Below are positions 1 to 8,548 of a DNA stretch of 19,254 nucleotides, in pieces. Source of the DNA: an uncultured Prevotella sp. (GTDB lineage: Bacteria > Bacteroidota > Bacteroidia > Bacteroidales > Bacteroidaceae); NCBI GenBank assembly GCA_900546575.1, contig URDM01000057.1:1-19254 (forward strand). The letters are read 5' to 3'. Made by a program: the position numbers and the translations under genes. The notes under the pieces were generated by a model, which was not told the DNA's origin, ran no database searches, and was given only the letters and a program-made list of their open reading frames with translations. Position 1 is the first letter of the stretch. The number at the start of each line of letters is the position of its first letter.

Positions 1-371
1 AAGTTATCTACTGATACGATATTGTTGGCTGGGTTGGTAGCAGCATGAGTCAGGGTTGGCACCTTGTAGGAAGCCTCCTCCAACTGCTTACGCTGGTTTT
101 CATCAATACGGAGTCCCATACCATTCACGATAATCATATCGTAATCGTCCAGATGGTCGAAATCATCGGTAGTGATTTCGCTCAGCTTAATCATCGCATT
201 GTCGTTGGCATGCGAAATCTGTCCCAGCGCAATAGCCTGATAGTTAAGGAAAGCGATGCGGGTAGTACCCACCCAGGCAGAGTAAGCCTTCGCCAAACCT
301 CCCAGAACGATCACGGCCAATAAGGCCAGGAAGATGTGTTTCTTTTTAATTTTTCCTAATCCTTTATTCAT
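1..371 (-). CDS. CobN/HmuS-like chelatase family protein, N-terminal fragment (cut by window edge)
   Basis: An open frame runs leftward from the ATG at 369-371 off the left edge, giving 123 codons without a stop. The product begins with a short basic stretch (KGLGKIKKKH), then one hydrophobic segment at about residues 13-31, so it looks inner-membrane anchored with the rest outside the cytoplasm. After it come GTTRIAFLNYQ and ISHANDNAMIKLSEI, which I recognise from the large CobN-like proteins of Bacteroidetes annotated as cobaltochelatase subunit CobN. This group includes HmuS of heme-uptake loci, which acts on heme or related tetrapyrroles rather than in ordinary cobalamin synthesis. The complete protein is normally well over 1000 residues, so most of it lies outside the window. 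An AAGGA sits 8 nt before the ATG and a consensus promoter lies just upstream. The family call is fairly firm; the choice between heme and cobalt substrate is inference. Confidence 0.75.
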   Translation of the reverse strand, partial: MNKGLGKIKKKHIFLALLAVIVLGGLAKAYSAWVGTTRIAFLNYQAIALGQISHANDNAMIKLSEITTDDFDHLDDYDMIIVNGMGLRIDENQRKQLEEASYKVPTLTHAATNPANNIVSVDN

Positions 372-393
372 TTCTATTCCTTATTTTCGGGTT

Positions 394-425
394 GCAAAGT
401 TAAGGGTTGTTAAAGAATAGCGCAA
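394..425 (-). promoter_or_regulatory. Bacteroidetes-type promoter for the CobN/HmuS-like gene
   Basis: Read on the minus strand, TAACTTTGC (394-402) matches the TAnnTTTGC -7 consensus exactly, and TTG at 423-425 gives a -33 element with a 20-nt spacer. The expected leader before the ATG at 371 is about 20 nt. Confidence 0.75.
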
Positions 426-548
426 TACCTAGATTTTGTGATTTCCATGTTTTACATACCTAAAAATCGGTATTGGAATATTACGTCACACGTCTTCATT
501 CACAACAAATGAGTATAGCCTTGATTTTGCATCAAGATAAGTAATAAC

Positions 549-601
549 AAAAAAAATCGGTTTGATTTTGTCTGAACAGCGACAAAATCAAACCGATTTT
601 T
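549..601 (-). terminator. Intrinsic terminator downstream of the GH2 gene
   Basis: Two perfectly complementary 21-nt arms (552-572 and 581-601) flank an 8-nt loop (573-580). On the minus strand the stem ends in a run of eight T (549-556), as expected for the transcript of the beta-galactosidase gene that stops at 624. The arms also carry A and T runs at both ends, so it may work in both directions. It lies about 150 bp before the promoter of the next leftward gene. Confidence 0.85.
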
Positions 602-623
602 CTATATAGTCTTTATAATTCTA

Positions 624-3600
624 TTACTCAGCAATAAGCGAGAACTCAGCAGCCGATGCGTAGTCGACACCATAGTGTGCATTGAGCGCACGGAATCGTA
701 CGTAGCGTGCCTTTACTGGCTTGTCGAACATCACAGTCTTAAGCTCGCCTGAGCGGTCGAACTCTCCCTTAAGGATTGCGTTGCCCCATGTCTTACCGTC
801 GTTGCTAACGTAAATCTCGTAGTTCTTGATACGGCCGTAGCCCGTGTCCTGACGTGGCATAAACTTGAATCCCTTGATTGTCTTAGGCTCAGAAGCGTCG
901 AAGTCTACCCAGTGAGGATACTTGGCAAGAGTGATAGAGTACATGGTGTGCCAGATAGTAGTCTCGTCGCCATCAACAAGATTTACGGCATCGCCCTCCT
1001 CAGGCTCTTCCGACGATACGAAGGCTATCTGCAGAGGCACGAAGTCTACCTTGTCGAATGTCATCGAGGTCTTCTGGCCAGGTGTTTCCTTATACCATGT
1101 GGTGATGGTTCCACCCTTGCTCATGTCTATTGCTCCTGTGTACACCGTCGGCTTCTTGGCTCCGTTGAGAGCATAAACGATGGTGCGGTTCTTAGCTGGA
1201 GTTGAGAGCAGAACCTTACCGGTCTGCTTGTGCTCGATGCTGATAGGCTGCTCGCCCGAGAGCGAAACCTTCGAAGCCTCAGCTACGGCTGAAGCTGTAG
1301 CCTGTGCCGGACGTATCACGAACCCGAAGTTGTAGTTCTGGCTGTATGTACGGTCGTCCTTAAGCGGACCACCCTGTCCGCAACTGGCTCCACCAAGTCC
1401 TGTCACCTTAGCGTCGAGGTGCAGATAGGTTCCGTCAGAAGCCGGCAACTCGTTGGCATGAGCTACAACTGTCATCTGCTGGGCACTCCATGGCAATGCC
1501 GATACCGACATTGTGCTGTCGGCTACGAACACTACGCTCTGCTTGCCCTGCTCGGTGAGTGCACACCAGCGTACTTCCTCGCGGTTGCCCATCGACTGCG
1601 GCTTCGGCAAGAGGATATCCTGCTCGCCTACAATGCCACGATGATGCTCTATAAACTGACCGGTCTTGCGGTCGTTGTAGTTGTTGACGGGTCCGCGTCC
1701 GTAGTAATCGAACTGCTTGTATGTGTTAGGCAACTTCATAGCGTAGCCTATTCGCGGCAGGATGACGCTGTTGCGGTTGGCAGAAATTGCACTGTTGAGC
1801 TCTATAGAACCGTCCTTGTAGATAGTATATACCTGATTGGTGGTGAACTTGAAGTCGTTCTTGCCAAGCTTCTGTTTGTCTACACCGAAACGATAAGCCG
1901 ACTGTGGGTCGCGGTCGCGGTTGCCGTAAACCTGACGACTGCCTTCCTTACCCTGGCTCTCCACAGTCATACTGATCTGCAGCGAACCGTCCTTCAGCTT
2001 CATAACGGTAGGCTTGCCTACTACACGATGACCGAGATCGTAGAGTCCGAACTTGAACCATGCGTTGGGATAGCCAATACCAGCGTCGTTATCGGTAGGC
2101 GCACGGAAGGCATCAAGCTTCGGTCCGTTGCCCTCAGCGAATACTGTATTGCCGCCATACGACAAGCTATTGAGTGCTCCATCGGTCAGGCTGAATGTAG
2201 CGTTGAAGTTGTCGCCATTTACAGTTACAGTCTTTGCATCCTGAGTATAAGTGATGTTGCCCTTGGCATTAGCCACATCCTTAACGGCTACGGCCTTCAT
2301 GTCGGCACCCTTCACACGCAACTGCTCCTCCATCTGTACATACCCCTTCTTAGCCCAAGGCATATCCTTGCCCTGCAGGAACTGCACCTTGACGAAGTAT
2401 TCGCTCTTAGGATCGAGCTTAGAGTAGTCGTAGTCGAGAGTGTACTCCTGACGCTCACGCGGACCAACGATGTTCTTTGCGCCCATGAGCTGTCCGTCGT
2501 TCTTGATGCACTCGCCGTCCTTCCACAACGACCATACTATCTGATAGCCACGCAACGGCTCAAAGTAGTTCTTGTTGAATATCTCGATGCGGCCCTTGGT
2601 CATATCAACAGCCTTGACGCCCACATTCTGATAAACCTTCTTCACCTCAAAGTACTGTGCCTTGGGCGAAAGGTCGGGACGCATGATACCGTTCATACAG
2701 AACATACCGTCGTTAGGCTTGTTGTCCATGCCGAAGTCGCCACCATAGCCCCAGTACTTCTTGCCGGTCTTCGGGTCGACGTTGTACAAAGCCTGGTCTA
2801 CCCAGTCCCAGATGGCACCGCCCATAAAGAAGTTGGTGCTTTCTATCGCATTCCAGTAGTCAACGAGGTTGCCTACAGCGTTACCCATTGAGTGTGCATA
2901 CTCAGAGATATGATAAGGATACTTGATGTCGTACTTACCCTTCACAGCCTCCTGCACCCATGGTATAGAAGGATACTGGTTTGAACCCATATCCACGATG
3001 TCGTTGTTGCGCTCATACTGCACGGGACGACTGGTGTCGTATGCCTTTATGGCTGCATAGCAGTCTTTGAAGGTGTCGCCAGGACCAGCCTCGTTGCCGA
3101 GACTCCATATCACAACCGAAGGATGGTTGACCGTAGCATGTACCATCTCCATATTGCGTGCAACGTGGGCGTTGCGGAACTCCTTGACGTGCGACAACGA
3201 CTCCTTGCCATAATAGTACTGATGGCTCTCGATGTTGGCCTCATCCTCAAGATAGATGCCGTACTTGTCGCACAGATAGTACCAGTATGGAGCGTCGGGA
3301 TAGTGACAGTCGCGCACGTGGTTGATGTTGCCGCGCTTCATAAGGAACACTTCGTGCTCCATCTGCTTGCGTGTCACATAGTGGCCTGTAGCAGGATTGT
3401 TCTCATGACGGTTCACACCCTTCATCTTGATGGGCTGTCCGTTGAGATAATAGTAGCGGCCTGCCAGTCCGAACTCGTCCTTTTCGGCAGGTGTATCCTT
3501 AATCTCTATCTTGCGGAAGCCTACGTTTGTAGAGAATGTCTCTACTGTATTGCCCTTCTTGTCCTTCAGTTCGCCTACGAGAGTGTAGCGATGCGGAGCC

Positions 3601-4694
3601 TCAGCACTCCACGGCTTCACGATGTTGCCAGCCTTAAATGTAACCGAAGCTGTGAGGTTGCCGTTCTTGTTGATGTCGCCTACAGTAGCAGTAGCGCCAA
3701 CACCCTGCACGAGAGTGTTCTCATCGGAGTAGAGACGGTTTTCGTAAAGCTTATAGTCAATGGTATATTCCTTTACAGCCTTAGTAGTGAGGTTGCTCAC
3801 GTTGGCTGAGATATGCAGCGAAGCGTCGGTATATGTCTCGTCATAATCAGGGATAGCCTTGATATCGCGCACCTGCACCTTGGGCTTGGCTGTAATAGAA
3901 ACGCTGCGGAATATACCCGGCAGACGGAACATATCCTGGCTCTCAAGGAACGAGCCGTCGCTATGACGGTAGACCTCAACAGCCACTACGTTGCTGCCTT
4001 TATTATTTAAATAAGGTGTAATGTCAAACTGCGCGAGGTTGCGCGAGTTCTTTGCAAAACCTACATATTTACCATTGATGTAGAGATAGAAGAAAGAGTC
4101 TACACCGTCGAAGTTGATATACACCTCCTTGCCCTTCCAATCGGCAGGCACATCAAACGTTCGGCGGTATGAGCCTACTTCGTTACGGTTCTTGTAGGTC
4201 ATCCATGTCTGAGGCGGAGTACGCATTACACCACCCTTCCAGTCGCCCACTTTGACACTGTGCTGGAATATTACACGCTGGTTGGAATACAATGGCATTC
4301 CATACTTGAAAGTTCCATCGTCCTTGGCACCTGCCATGTTCCAGTTCATAGGAACCTGCACACGATCCCAAGCCGACGCATCGTAATCAGTACGATAGAA
4401 GTCCTTCGGACGTTCATCAGGATTCTTTGCCCAATGGAAAAGCCATTCGCCGTCGAGCGTTTTCCAAAGCGAAGAGTTCTCGGGCAGCACTCGGCGTGCC
4501 TCGTCCACGTTCTTGAACGAGAAGAACCACGCATGTGGCTGCTGCTTGTTGTAAGCCACTGAGTCAGGACTCTGCCACTCCCATCCAGTAGGAGCCTGCA
4601 TCTGTCCGTAATAGAAACCTCCAAGCTGTGTGGTCTGAGCGCACATTGGCGATGCCATCAGAGCAGCCAGAATGGTCAGGGTTGATTTGTTCAT
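624..4694 (-). CDS. Secreted GH2 beta-galactosidase with C-terminal discoidin domain
   Basis: The 1356-residue product is a glycoside hydrolase family 2 enzyme of the LacZ type that removes terminal beta-galactose. Residues 1-19 are a signal peptide (cleavage near MCAQ), so it is exported. In order: GH2 sugar-binding domain (about 70-270, with NFDGVDSFFYLYINGKYVGF), an Ig-like domain (about 275-395), and a TIM barrel (about 400-690) with acid/base Glu535 in WSLGNEAG and nucleophile Glu598 in HISEYAHSMGN. A LacZ-type Ig-like domain and a large beta-sandwich domain follow (about 700-1130, with GRGPVNNYNDRK near 1000). Beyond the usual LacZ length of about 1020 residues are a chitobiase-like segment (about 1150-1215) and an F5/8 type C (discoidin/CBM32) domain (about 1222-1356, with LVDGDETTIWHT). 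It stands alone between a 22-bp repeat array and its own terminator. No clear TAnnTTTG box precedes it. Exact galactoside preference is not visible. Confidence 0.93.
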   Translation of the reverse strand: MNKSTLTILAALMASPMCAQTTQLGGFYYGQMQAPTGWEWQSPDSVAYNKQQPHAWFFSFKNVDEARRVLPENSSLWKTLDGEWLFHWAKNPDERPKDFYRTDYDASAWDRVQVPMNWNMAGAKDDGTFKYGMPLYSNQRVIFQHSVKVGDWKGGVMRTPPQTWMTYKNRNEVGSYRRTFDVPADWKGKEVYINFDGVDSFFYLYINGKYVGFAKNSRNLAQFDITPYLNNKGSNVVAVEVYRHSDGSFLESQDMFRLPGIFRSVSITAKPKVQVRDIKAIPDYDETYTDASLHISANVSNLTTKAVKEYTIDYKLYENRLYSDENTLVQGVGATATVGDINKNGNLTASVTFKAGNIVKPWSAEAPHRYTLVGELKDKKGNTVETFSTNVGFRKIEIKDTPAEKDEFGLAGRYYYLNGQPIKMKGVNRHENNPATGHYVTRKQMEHEVFLMKRGNINHVRDCHYPDAPYWYYLCDKYGIYLEDEANIESHQYYYGKESLSHVKEFRNAHVARNMEMVHATVNHPSVVIWSLGNEAGPGDTFKDCYAAIKAYDTSRPVQYERNNDIVDMGSNQYPSIPWVQEAVKGKYDIKYPYHISEYAHSMGNAVGNLVDYWNAIESTNFFMGGAIWDWVDQALYNVDPKTGKKYWGYGGDFGMDNKPNDGMFCMNGIMRPDLSPKAQYFEVKKVYQNVGVKAVDMTKGRIEIFNKNYFEPLRGYQIVWSLWKDGECIKNDGQLMGAKNIVGPRERQEYTLDYDYSKLDPKSEYFVKVQFLQGKDMPWAKKGYVQMEEQLRVKGADMKAVAVKDVANAKGNITYTQDAKTVTVNGDNFNATFSLTDGALNSLSYGGNTVFAEGNGPKLDAFRAPTDNDAGIGYPNAWFKFGLYDLGHRVVGKPTVMKLKDGSLQISMTVESQGKEGSRQVYGNRDRDPQSAYRFGVDKQKLGKNDFKFTTNQVYTIYKDGSIELNSAISANRNSVILPRIGYAMKLPNTYKQFDYYGRGPVNNYNDRKTGQFIEHHRGIVGEQDILLPKPQSMGNREEVRWCALTEQGKQSVVFVADSTMSVSALPWSAQQMTVVAHANELPASDGTYLHLDAKVTGLGGASCGQGGPLKDDRTYSQNYNFGFVIRPAQATASAVAEASKVSLSGEQPISIEHKQTGKVLLSTPAKNRTIVYALNGAKKPTVYTGAIDMSKGGTITTWYKETPGQKTSMTFDKVDFVPLQIAFVSSEEPEEGDAVNLVDGDETTIWHTMYSITLAKYPHWVDFDASEPKTIKGFKFMPRQDTGYGRIKNYEIYVSNDGKTWGNAILKGEFDRSGELKTVMFDKPVKARYVRFRALNAHYGVDYASAAEFSLIAE

Positions 4695-4729
4695 TGTTGT
4701 TATTAAATTTATAAGTACTTTGTTTTGCT

Positions 4730-4817
4730 ATCTTATATGATGAATAATCTGTCCTTATAGGATGAAGGATTAATCCTTATACGTTGAAGAATATGTCCTT
4801 ATACGTTGAAATATTTG
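4730..4817. repeat. Four-copy 22-bp tandem repeat array upstream of the GH2 gene
   Basis: Units start at 4730, 4752, 4774 and 4796, exactly 22 bp apart. The last three start TCCTTATA followed by a GATGAA or GTTGAA core; the first is degenerate (ATCTTATATGATGAA). A perfect 14-bp palindrome, AAGGATTAATCCTT (4765-4778), forms at the junction of units 2 and 3. The fourth unit overlaps the end of the ABC ATPase gene, and its stop codon (4799-4801) lies inside the unit. The array sits 36-123 bp upstream of the GH2 start codon. There are no unique spacers, so this is not CRISPR. The two-turn spacing would suit several protein dimers on one DNA face, which is inference. Confidence 0.85.
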
Positions 4818-5566
4818 TCGAGTATTTCCTCGGCCTTGCCGTCTGAGTTGTCGATATCTTCTATTATTTCACCCTTTTCGAGCAACGCCACACGTGTGGA
4901 AATATCCACGGTGTGCTGCAGATTATGGCTCGACACTATCACAGTTGAACCTGTAGAACGGTTGAATTCGGTCAGAATACGTTTCAGTTGGTTCTGGCTG
5001 CTTGGGTCGAGAAAGTTGAACGGCTCGTCCAGTATCACGAGTTGCGGACTATTGAGCAATGCTGCCACGATGCCAATCTTCTGCTTGTTGCCAGCCGAAA
5101 AGTCGCGTATGTACTTCTTCTGTCCCATTATCTCGTCGCTCATGAAGGCCTTGAACGCCTCAAGACGTTCGTTCACCTGCTCCTTTGTCATTCCCGACAC
5201 CTTGCCTACAAACTCAAAATACTCCTCAGCGGTAAGGAAGTCGATGAGAAAAGAGTTGTCGATGAAAGCGCCAGTCAGCAGTTTCCAGTCTTCGCTCTTT
5301 GCCGGATCAATCTCGTCGGACACCGCCGTAGGGTCTGCAATTGACTGCTGCAAATCGGCAGCAAGCATCTGCTTATTGGGAATCATAATGACATTGCCCT
5401 CTGTAGCCTTTGCCAAATCGAGCATCAAGCGGAACAATGTGGTCTTGCCGGCACCATTGTTGCCAACGAGTCCTAACACCTCACCATCATTAATGGTAAA
5501 CTGCCGGATGTCAACGGCAGTATGTTCGCCGAAACACTTTTTGAGATTATTGAGTTGTATACGCAT
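4799..5566 (-). CDS. ABC transporter ATP-binding protein, no permease adjacent
   Basis: A 255-residue nucleotide-binding domain. Walker A is GNNGAGKTT (residues 35-43), the signature region is SAGNKQK (157-163) in place of LSGGQ, Walker B is LVILDEP (176-182), and the H-loop His is His214 in SSHN. The longer frame opening at 5608 uses a TTG inside the -33 promoter box, so I chose the ATG at 5564-5566, where the typical NBD opening MRIQLNNLKKCFG begins. No membrane-spanning gene lies on either side: uvrA is upstream and a glycosidase downstream. The partner permease must be encoded elsewhere, or the protein works differently. The degenerate signature resembles ATPases of the BcrA/multidrug export type. 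Substrate unknown. It has its own promoter and may end within the 22-bp array with no evident terminator. Confidence 0.85.
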   Translation of the reverse strand: MRIQLNNLKKCFGEHTAVDIRQFTINDGEVLGLVGNNGAGKTTLFRLMLDLAKATEGNVIMIPNKQMLAADLQQSIADPTAVSDEIDPAKSEDWKLLTGAFIDNSFLIDFLTAEEYFEFVGKVSGMTKEQVNERLEAFKAFMSDEIMGQKKYIRDFSAGNKQKIGIVAALLNSPQLVILDEPFNFLDPSSQNQLKRILTEFNRSTGSTVIVSSHNLQHTVDISTRVALLEKGEIIEDIDNSDGKAEEILDKYFNV

Positions 5567-5576
5567 CTTTTTTGTG

Positions 5577-5609
5577 GCAAATTTAATGATTTTCTGACAC
5601 AACAGCAAA
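5577..5609 (-). promoter_or_regulatory. Promoter for the ABC ATPase gene, nearly leaderless
   Basis: The minus strand carries TAAATTTGC (5577-5585), an exact TAnnTTTGC match, and TTTG (5606-5609), with a 20-nt spacer. The ATG at 5566 lies only 10 nt beyond the box, so the mRNA would have a leader of a few nucleotides. This also argues that the upstream TTG start at 5608 is not used. Confidence 0.8.
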
Positions 5610-5614
5610 TTTTA

Positions 5615-5641
5615 CGTGACATAATATAGCATTATGCCACG
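5615..5641 (-). terminator. Possible terminator hairpin after uvrA
   Basis: Arms 5615-5625 and 5631-5641 pair over 11 bp around a 5-nt loop. The single DNA mismatch becomes a G-U pair in minus-strand RNA. The T tract that follows is weak and interrupted (GTAAAATTT), so termination may be partial. It lies between the uvrA stop and the promoter of the ABC gene. Confidence 0.4.
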
Positions 5642-5647
5642 CTTAAT

Positions 5648-8485
5648 TCACTTGTTCTCAAGTTCCATCTTAAGGAATTTCGGAGTGTAGCCTTCCTTCG
5701 ATTCAGCCACTTCTTCGGGCGTTCCGGCTATAAGCAAGCGTCCGCCGCCACGTCCACCTTCCGGTCCTATGTCGATAATGTGGTCGGCAAGCTTTATAAC
5801 ATCAAGATTATGCTCGATTATTATAACCGTGTTGCCACGGTCGACAAGCTGCTGCAGCACATCCATCAGAATGCGGATGTCCTCAAAGTGGAGTCCGGTT
5901 GTAGGCTCATCGAGTATGTAGAGCGTCTTGCCTGTGTCGCGCTTACTCAGTTCGGTAGCCAGTTTCACACGCTGACTTTCACCTCCCGACAGCGTTGTCG
6001 AGGGTTGTCCGAGCTTGATATATCCCAGTCCCACGTCCTGTATGGTCTTTATCTTCTGCAATATAGCAGGCACATTCTCGAAGAACTCTACCGCCTGGTT
6101 GATGGTCATATCCAACACGTCGGCAATGCTCTTGCCCTTATAGCGCACCTCAAGCGTCTCGCGGTTGTAGCGTTTGCCGTGACATACCTCGCAAGGAACC
6201 ATCACATCGGGCAGGAAGTTCATCTCTATGGTCTTGTAACCGTTGCCCTTGCACGTCTCGCAGCGCCCGCCTTTCACGTTAAAAGAGAAACGTCCGGGCT
6301 TGTATCCTCGTATCTTCGCCTCGGGCAGAGCCACAAACAGCGAACGAATGTCAGAGAATACGCCTGTATATGTAGCCGGATTGGAGCGTGGAGTACGTCC
6401 TAATGGCGACTGATCCACATTCACCACCTTATCTATATATTCTATTCCTTCGATAGAATCATATGGCATCGGCTTCTTGAGCGAACGGTAGAAATGTTGG
6501 GAAAGGATGGGCTGCAACGTCTCATTGATAAGAGTTGATTTGCCCGAACCGCTCACTCCGGTCACCACGATAAGTTCGCCAAGCGGGAACGACACATCAA
6601 TGTTCTTCAGATTGTTGCCGTGTGCTCCGTGTATAGTTATCAACTTGCCGTTGCCTTTGCGTCGTTCGGCAGGCACAGCAATCTTCCTTTCACCGTTGAG
6701 ATAGTCGGCTGTGAGCGTATGATGACTCAACATGTCCTGAGGAGTGCCTTGAAACACCACCTCACCACCACGCATTCCAGCCTTCGGACCAATGTCTACA
6801 ATCCAGTCGGCAGCAAGCATCATGTCCTTGTCGTGCTCAACTACCACCACCGTATTGCCCATATCGCGCAACTGCTTGAGCGAGTGGATAAGCCGCTCGT
6901 TGTCGCGCTGGTGCAATCCGATGCTCGGCTCGTCGAGGATATAGAGTACGTTGACGAGCTGCGAACCTATCTGTGTGGCAAGACGTATACGTTGGCTCTC
7001 ACCTCCAGAGAGCGTTGCCGACTGTCGGTTGAGCGACAGATAGTCGAGACCCACGTCCAACAGGAATGATATGCGTGTACGTATCTCCTTCAGAATTTCC
7101 GCAGCTATGGTGCGCTGGCGGTCGTCGAGATGTGCCTCAACATCATTAAGCCACTCGTTGAGTTGGCTTATGTCCATCGAGGCAAGTTCGAATATGTTCT
7201 TGTCCCAAACCTTATACGACAACGATTCGCGGCAAAGTCGCTGGCCGTGACACTCCGGACACTCGCAAGTTGCAAGGAATTGGTCAGCCCATTTCTGTCC
7301 GCTCGTAGTGTCGTCGTTCTCCATTACCGAGCGCAGATACTTTATCACACCGTCGAACGTAGTGAAATAGTCGCTCGATGTATGCACCACCTCTTTGTCG
7401 ATACGCACCGTTTCGAGCGAACCGTACATTATTTCGTTCATCGTTTCTTCCGGTATCTCGCTCACGGGAGTCTTCAACGTCAGTCCAGCCTTGTCCAATA
7501 TGGCTGATATTTGCCAGAAAATCAGCTGGTTCTTGTATTTGCCCAATGGCACGATTGCGCCTTCGTGTATTGACAAAGTGTCGTCGGGTATGACCTTCTT
7601 GAGGTCGATTTCGTTGACATAGCCAAGTCCCTTGCATTTGGGGCAAGCTCCTTCGGGCGAGTTGAACGAGAACATATTGGGCGCAGGGTCGCGATAGCTG
7701 ATGCCCGTTGTAGGACACATGAGTCGCTTGGAGTAGCTCTTTGCCTCGCCTGTGTTCTTGTCGAGAATCATCAACAGACCATCGCCCTGGCGCATAGCGG
7801 TCTCAATGGTCTTCTTCAGGCGGTCGTCGAATCCCTCACGCATCTGCATTTTGTCAATCACCACTTCAATATTATGGTTCTTGTAGCGGTCGGTCTTCAT
7901 GCCGGGCGTTATGTCCATTATCTCGCCATCCACCCTAACATACAGATAGCCCTTGCGCCGAAGCGTCTCGAACAGTTCCCGATAGTGTCCCTTACGTTGT
8001 CTTACGAGTGGCGCAAGGATATAGATGCGGTGTCCGGCATACTGCGTATTGATCATTTCGAGAATACGCTCCTCGGTATATTTCACCATCTTTTCGCCCG
8101 TAGCATAGCTGTATGCCGTTCCAGCACGTGCATAAAGCAGTCGCAGATAGTCGTATATCTCGGTCGTAGTGCCCACGGTTGAACGTGGATTGCGGTTGGT
8201 TGTCTTCTGTTCAATTGAAATAACGGGGCTCAGTCCGGTAATGTTGTCAACATCGGGACGTTCCATTCCACCGAGAAAGTTGCGTGCATAAGCCGAGAAA
8301 GTGTCGATATACCGACGCTGTCCCTCTGCATATATGGTGTCAAAGGCAAGCGACGACTTGCCCGATCCGCTCAGTCCGGTAATGACGGTGAGCGAACCGC
8401 GCGGTATCTCCACGTCGATATTCTTGAGATTGTGGACGCGTGCGCCCCACACATTTATCTTGCCTTCTTCTGAATAGCTACTCAT
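5648..8485 (-). CDS. uvrA: UvrA, excinuclease ABC subunit A
   Basis: The 945-residue product has the full UvrA layout: the damage-recognition ATPase that loads UvrB in nucleotide excision repair in the cytoplasm. The first ATPase half has Walker A GLSGSGKS (37-44) and signature LSGGESQRIRLA (492-503). The second half has Walker A GVSGSGKS (643-650) and signature LSGGESQRVKLA (832-843), and Walker B YILDEP appears in both. The C-terminal zinc module is intact (C742, C745, C765, C768). The first zinc module reads CPTT at 257-260, where E. coli has CPIC, leaving C257, C281 and C284. Length matches the family. The ATG at 8483-8485 is supported by the conserved opening VWGARVHNLKNIDVEIPRG. It follows the T9SS cargo gene by 63 bp in the same direction with no clear promoter of its own, so the two may be cotranscribed. 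Confidence 0.97.
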   Translation of the reverse strand: MSSYSEEGKINVWGARVHNLKNIDVEIPRGSLTVITGLSGSGKSSLAFDTIYAEGQRRYIDTFSAYARNFLGGMERPDVDNITGLSPVISIEQKTTNRNPRSTVGTTTEIYDYLRLLYARAGTAYSYATGEKMVKYTEERILEMINTQYAGHRIYILAPLVRQRKGHYRELFETLRRKGYLYVRVDGEIMDITPGMKTDRYKNHNIEVVIDKMQMREGFDDRLKKTIETAMRQGDGLLMILDKNTGEAKSYSKRLMCPTTGISYRDPAPNMFSFNSPEGACPKCKGLGYVNEIDLKKVIPDDTLSIHEGAIVPLGKYKNQLIFWQISAILDKAGLTLKTPVSEIPEETMNEIMYGSLETVRIDKEVVHTSSDYFTTFDGVIKYLRSVMENDDTTSGQKWADQFLATCECPECHGQRLCRESLSYKVWDKNIFELASMDISQLNEWLNDVEAHLDDRQRTIAAEILKEIRTRISFLLDVGLDYLSLNRQSATLSGGESQRIRLATQIGSQLVNVLYILDEPSIGLHQRDNERLIHSLKQLRDMGNTVVVVEHDKDMMLAADWIVDIGPKAGMRGGEVVFQGTPQDMLSHHTLTADYLNGERKIAVPAERRKGNGKLITIHGAHGNNLKNIDVSFPLGELIVVTGVSGSGKSTLINETLQPILSQHFYRSLKKPMPYDSIEGIEYIDKVVNVDQSPLGRTPRSNPATYTGVFSDIRSLFVALPEAKIRGYKPGRFSFNVKGGRCETCKGNGYKTIEMNFLPDVMVPCEVCHGKRYNRETLEVRYKGKSIADVLDMTINQAVEFFENVPAILQKIKTIQDVGLGYIKLGQPSTTLSGGESQRVKLATELSKRDTGKTLYILDEPTTGLHFEDIRILMDVLQQLVDRGNTVIIIEHNLDVIKLADHIIDIGPEGGRGGGRLLIAGTPEEVAESKEGYTPKFLKMELENK

Positions 8486-8548
8486 AAGTATTGATTGAGT
8501 TTCGGTTGTTATCTGAATTTATTGGTCTGTAAGGCGTGCAGACTGCCG

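Noticed and set aside
45..323. Forward 92-codon frame at the left edge
   Set aside because: It is antisense to the CobN/HmuS-like reading frame, whose protein sequence is recognisable.
428..548. Small gene or RNA between the chelatase promoter and the GH2 terminator
   Set aside because: The stretch is A+T-rich with no convincing frame, start signal or stable fold beyond the TTTTTAGGTA motif already reported.
1419..2891. 490-codon open frame opposite the beta-galactosidase gene
   Set aside because: It is antisense to conserved GH2 domains, including the stretch up to just past the catalytic region, and its sequence resembles no family. Long shadow frames are expected at this base composition.
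5567..5608. TTG at 5608 as the start of the ABC ATPase
   Set aside because: It lies in the -33 box, and the extra 14 residues add nothing to the NBD fold; the ATG at 5566 begins the standard domain.
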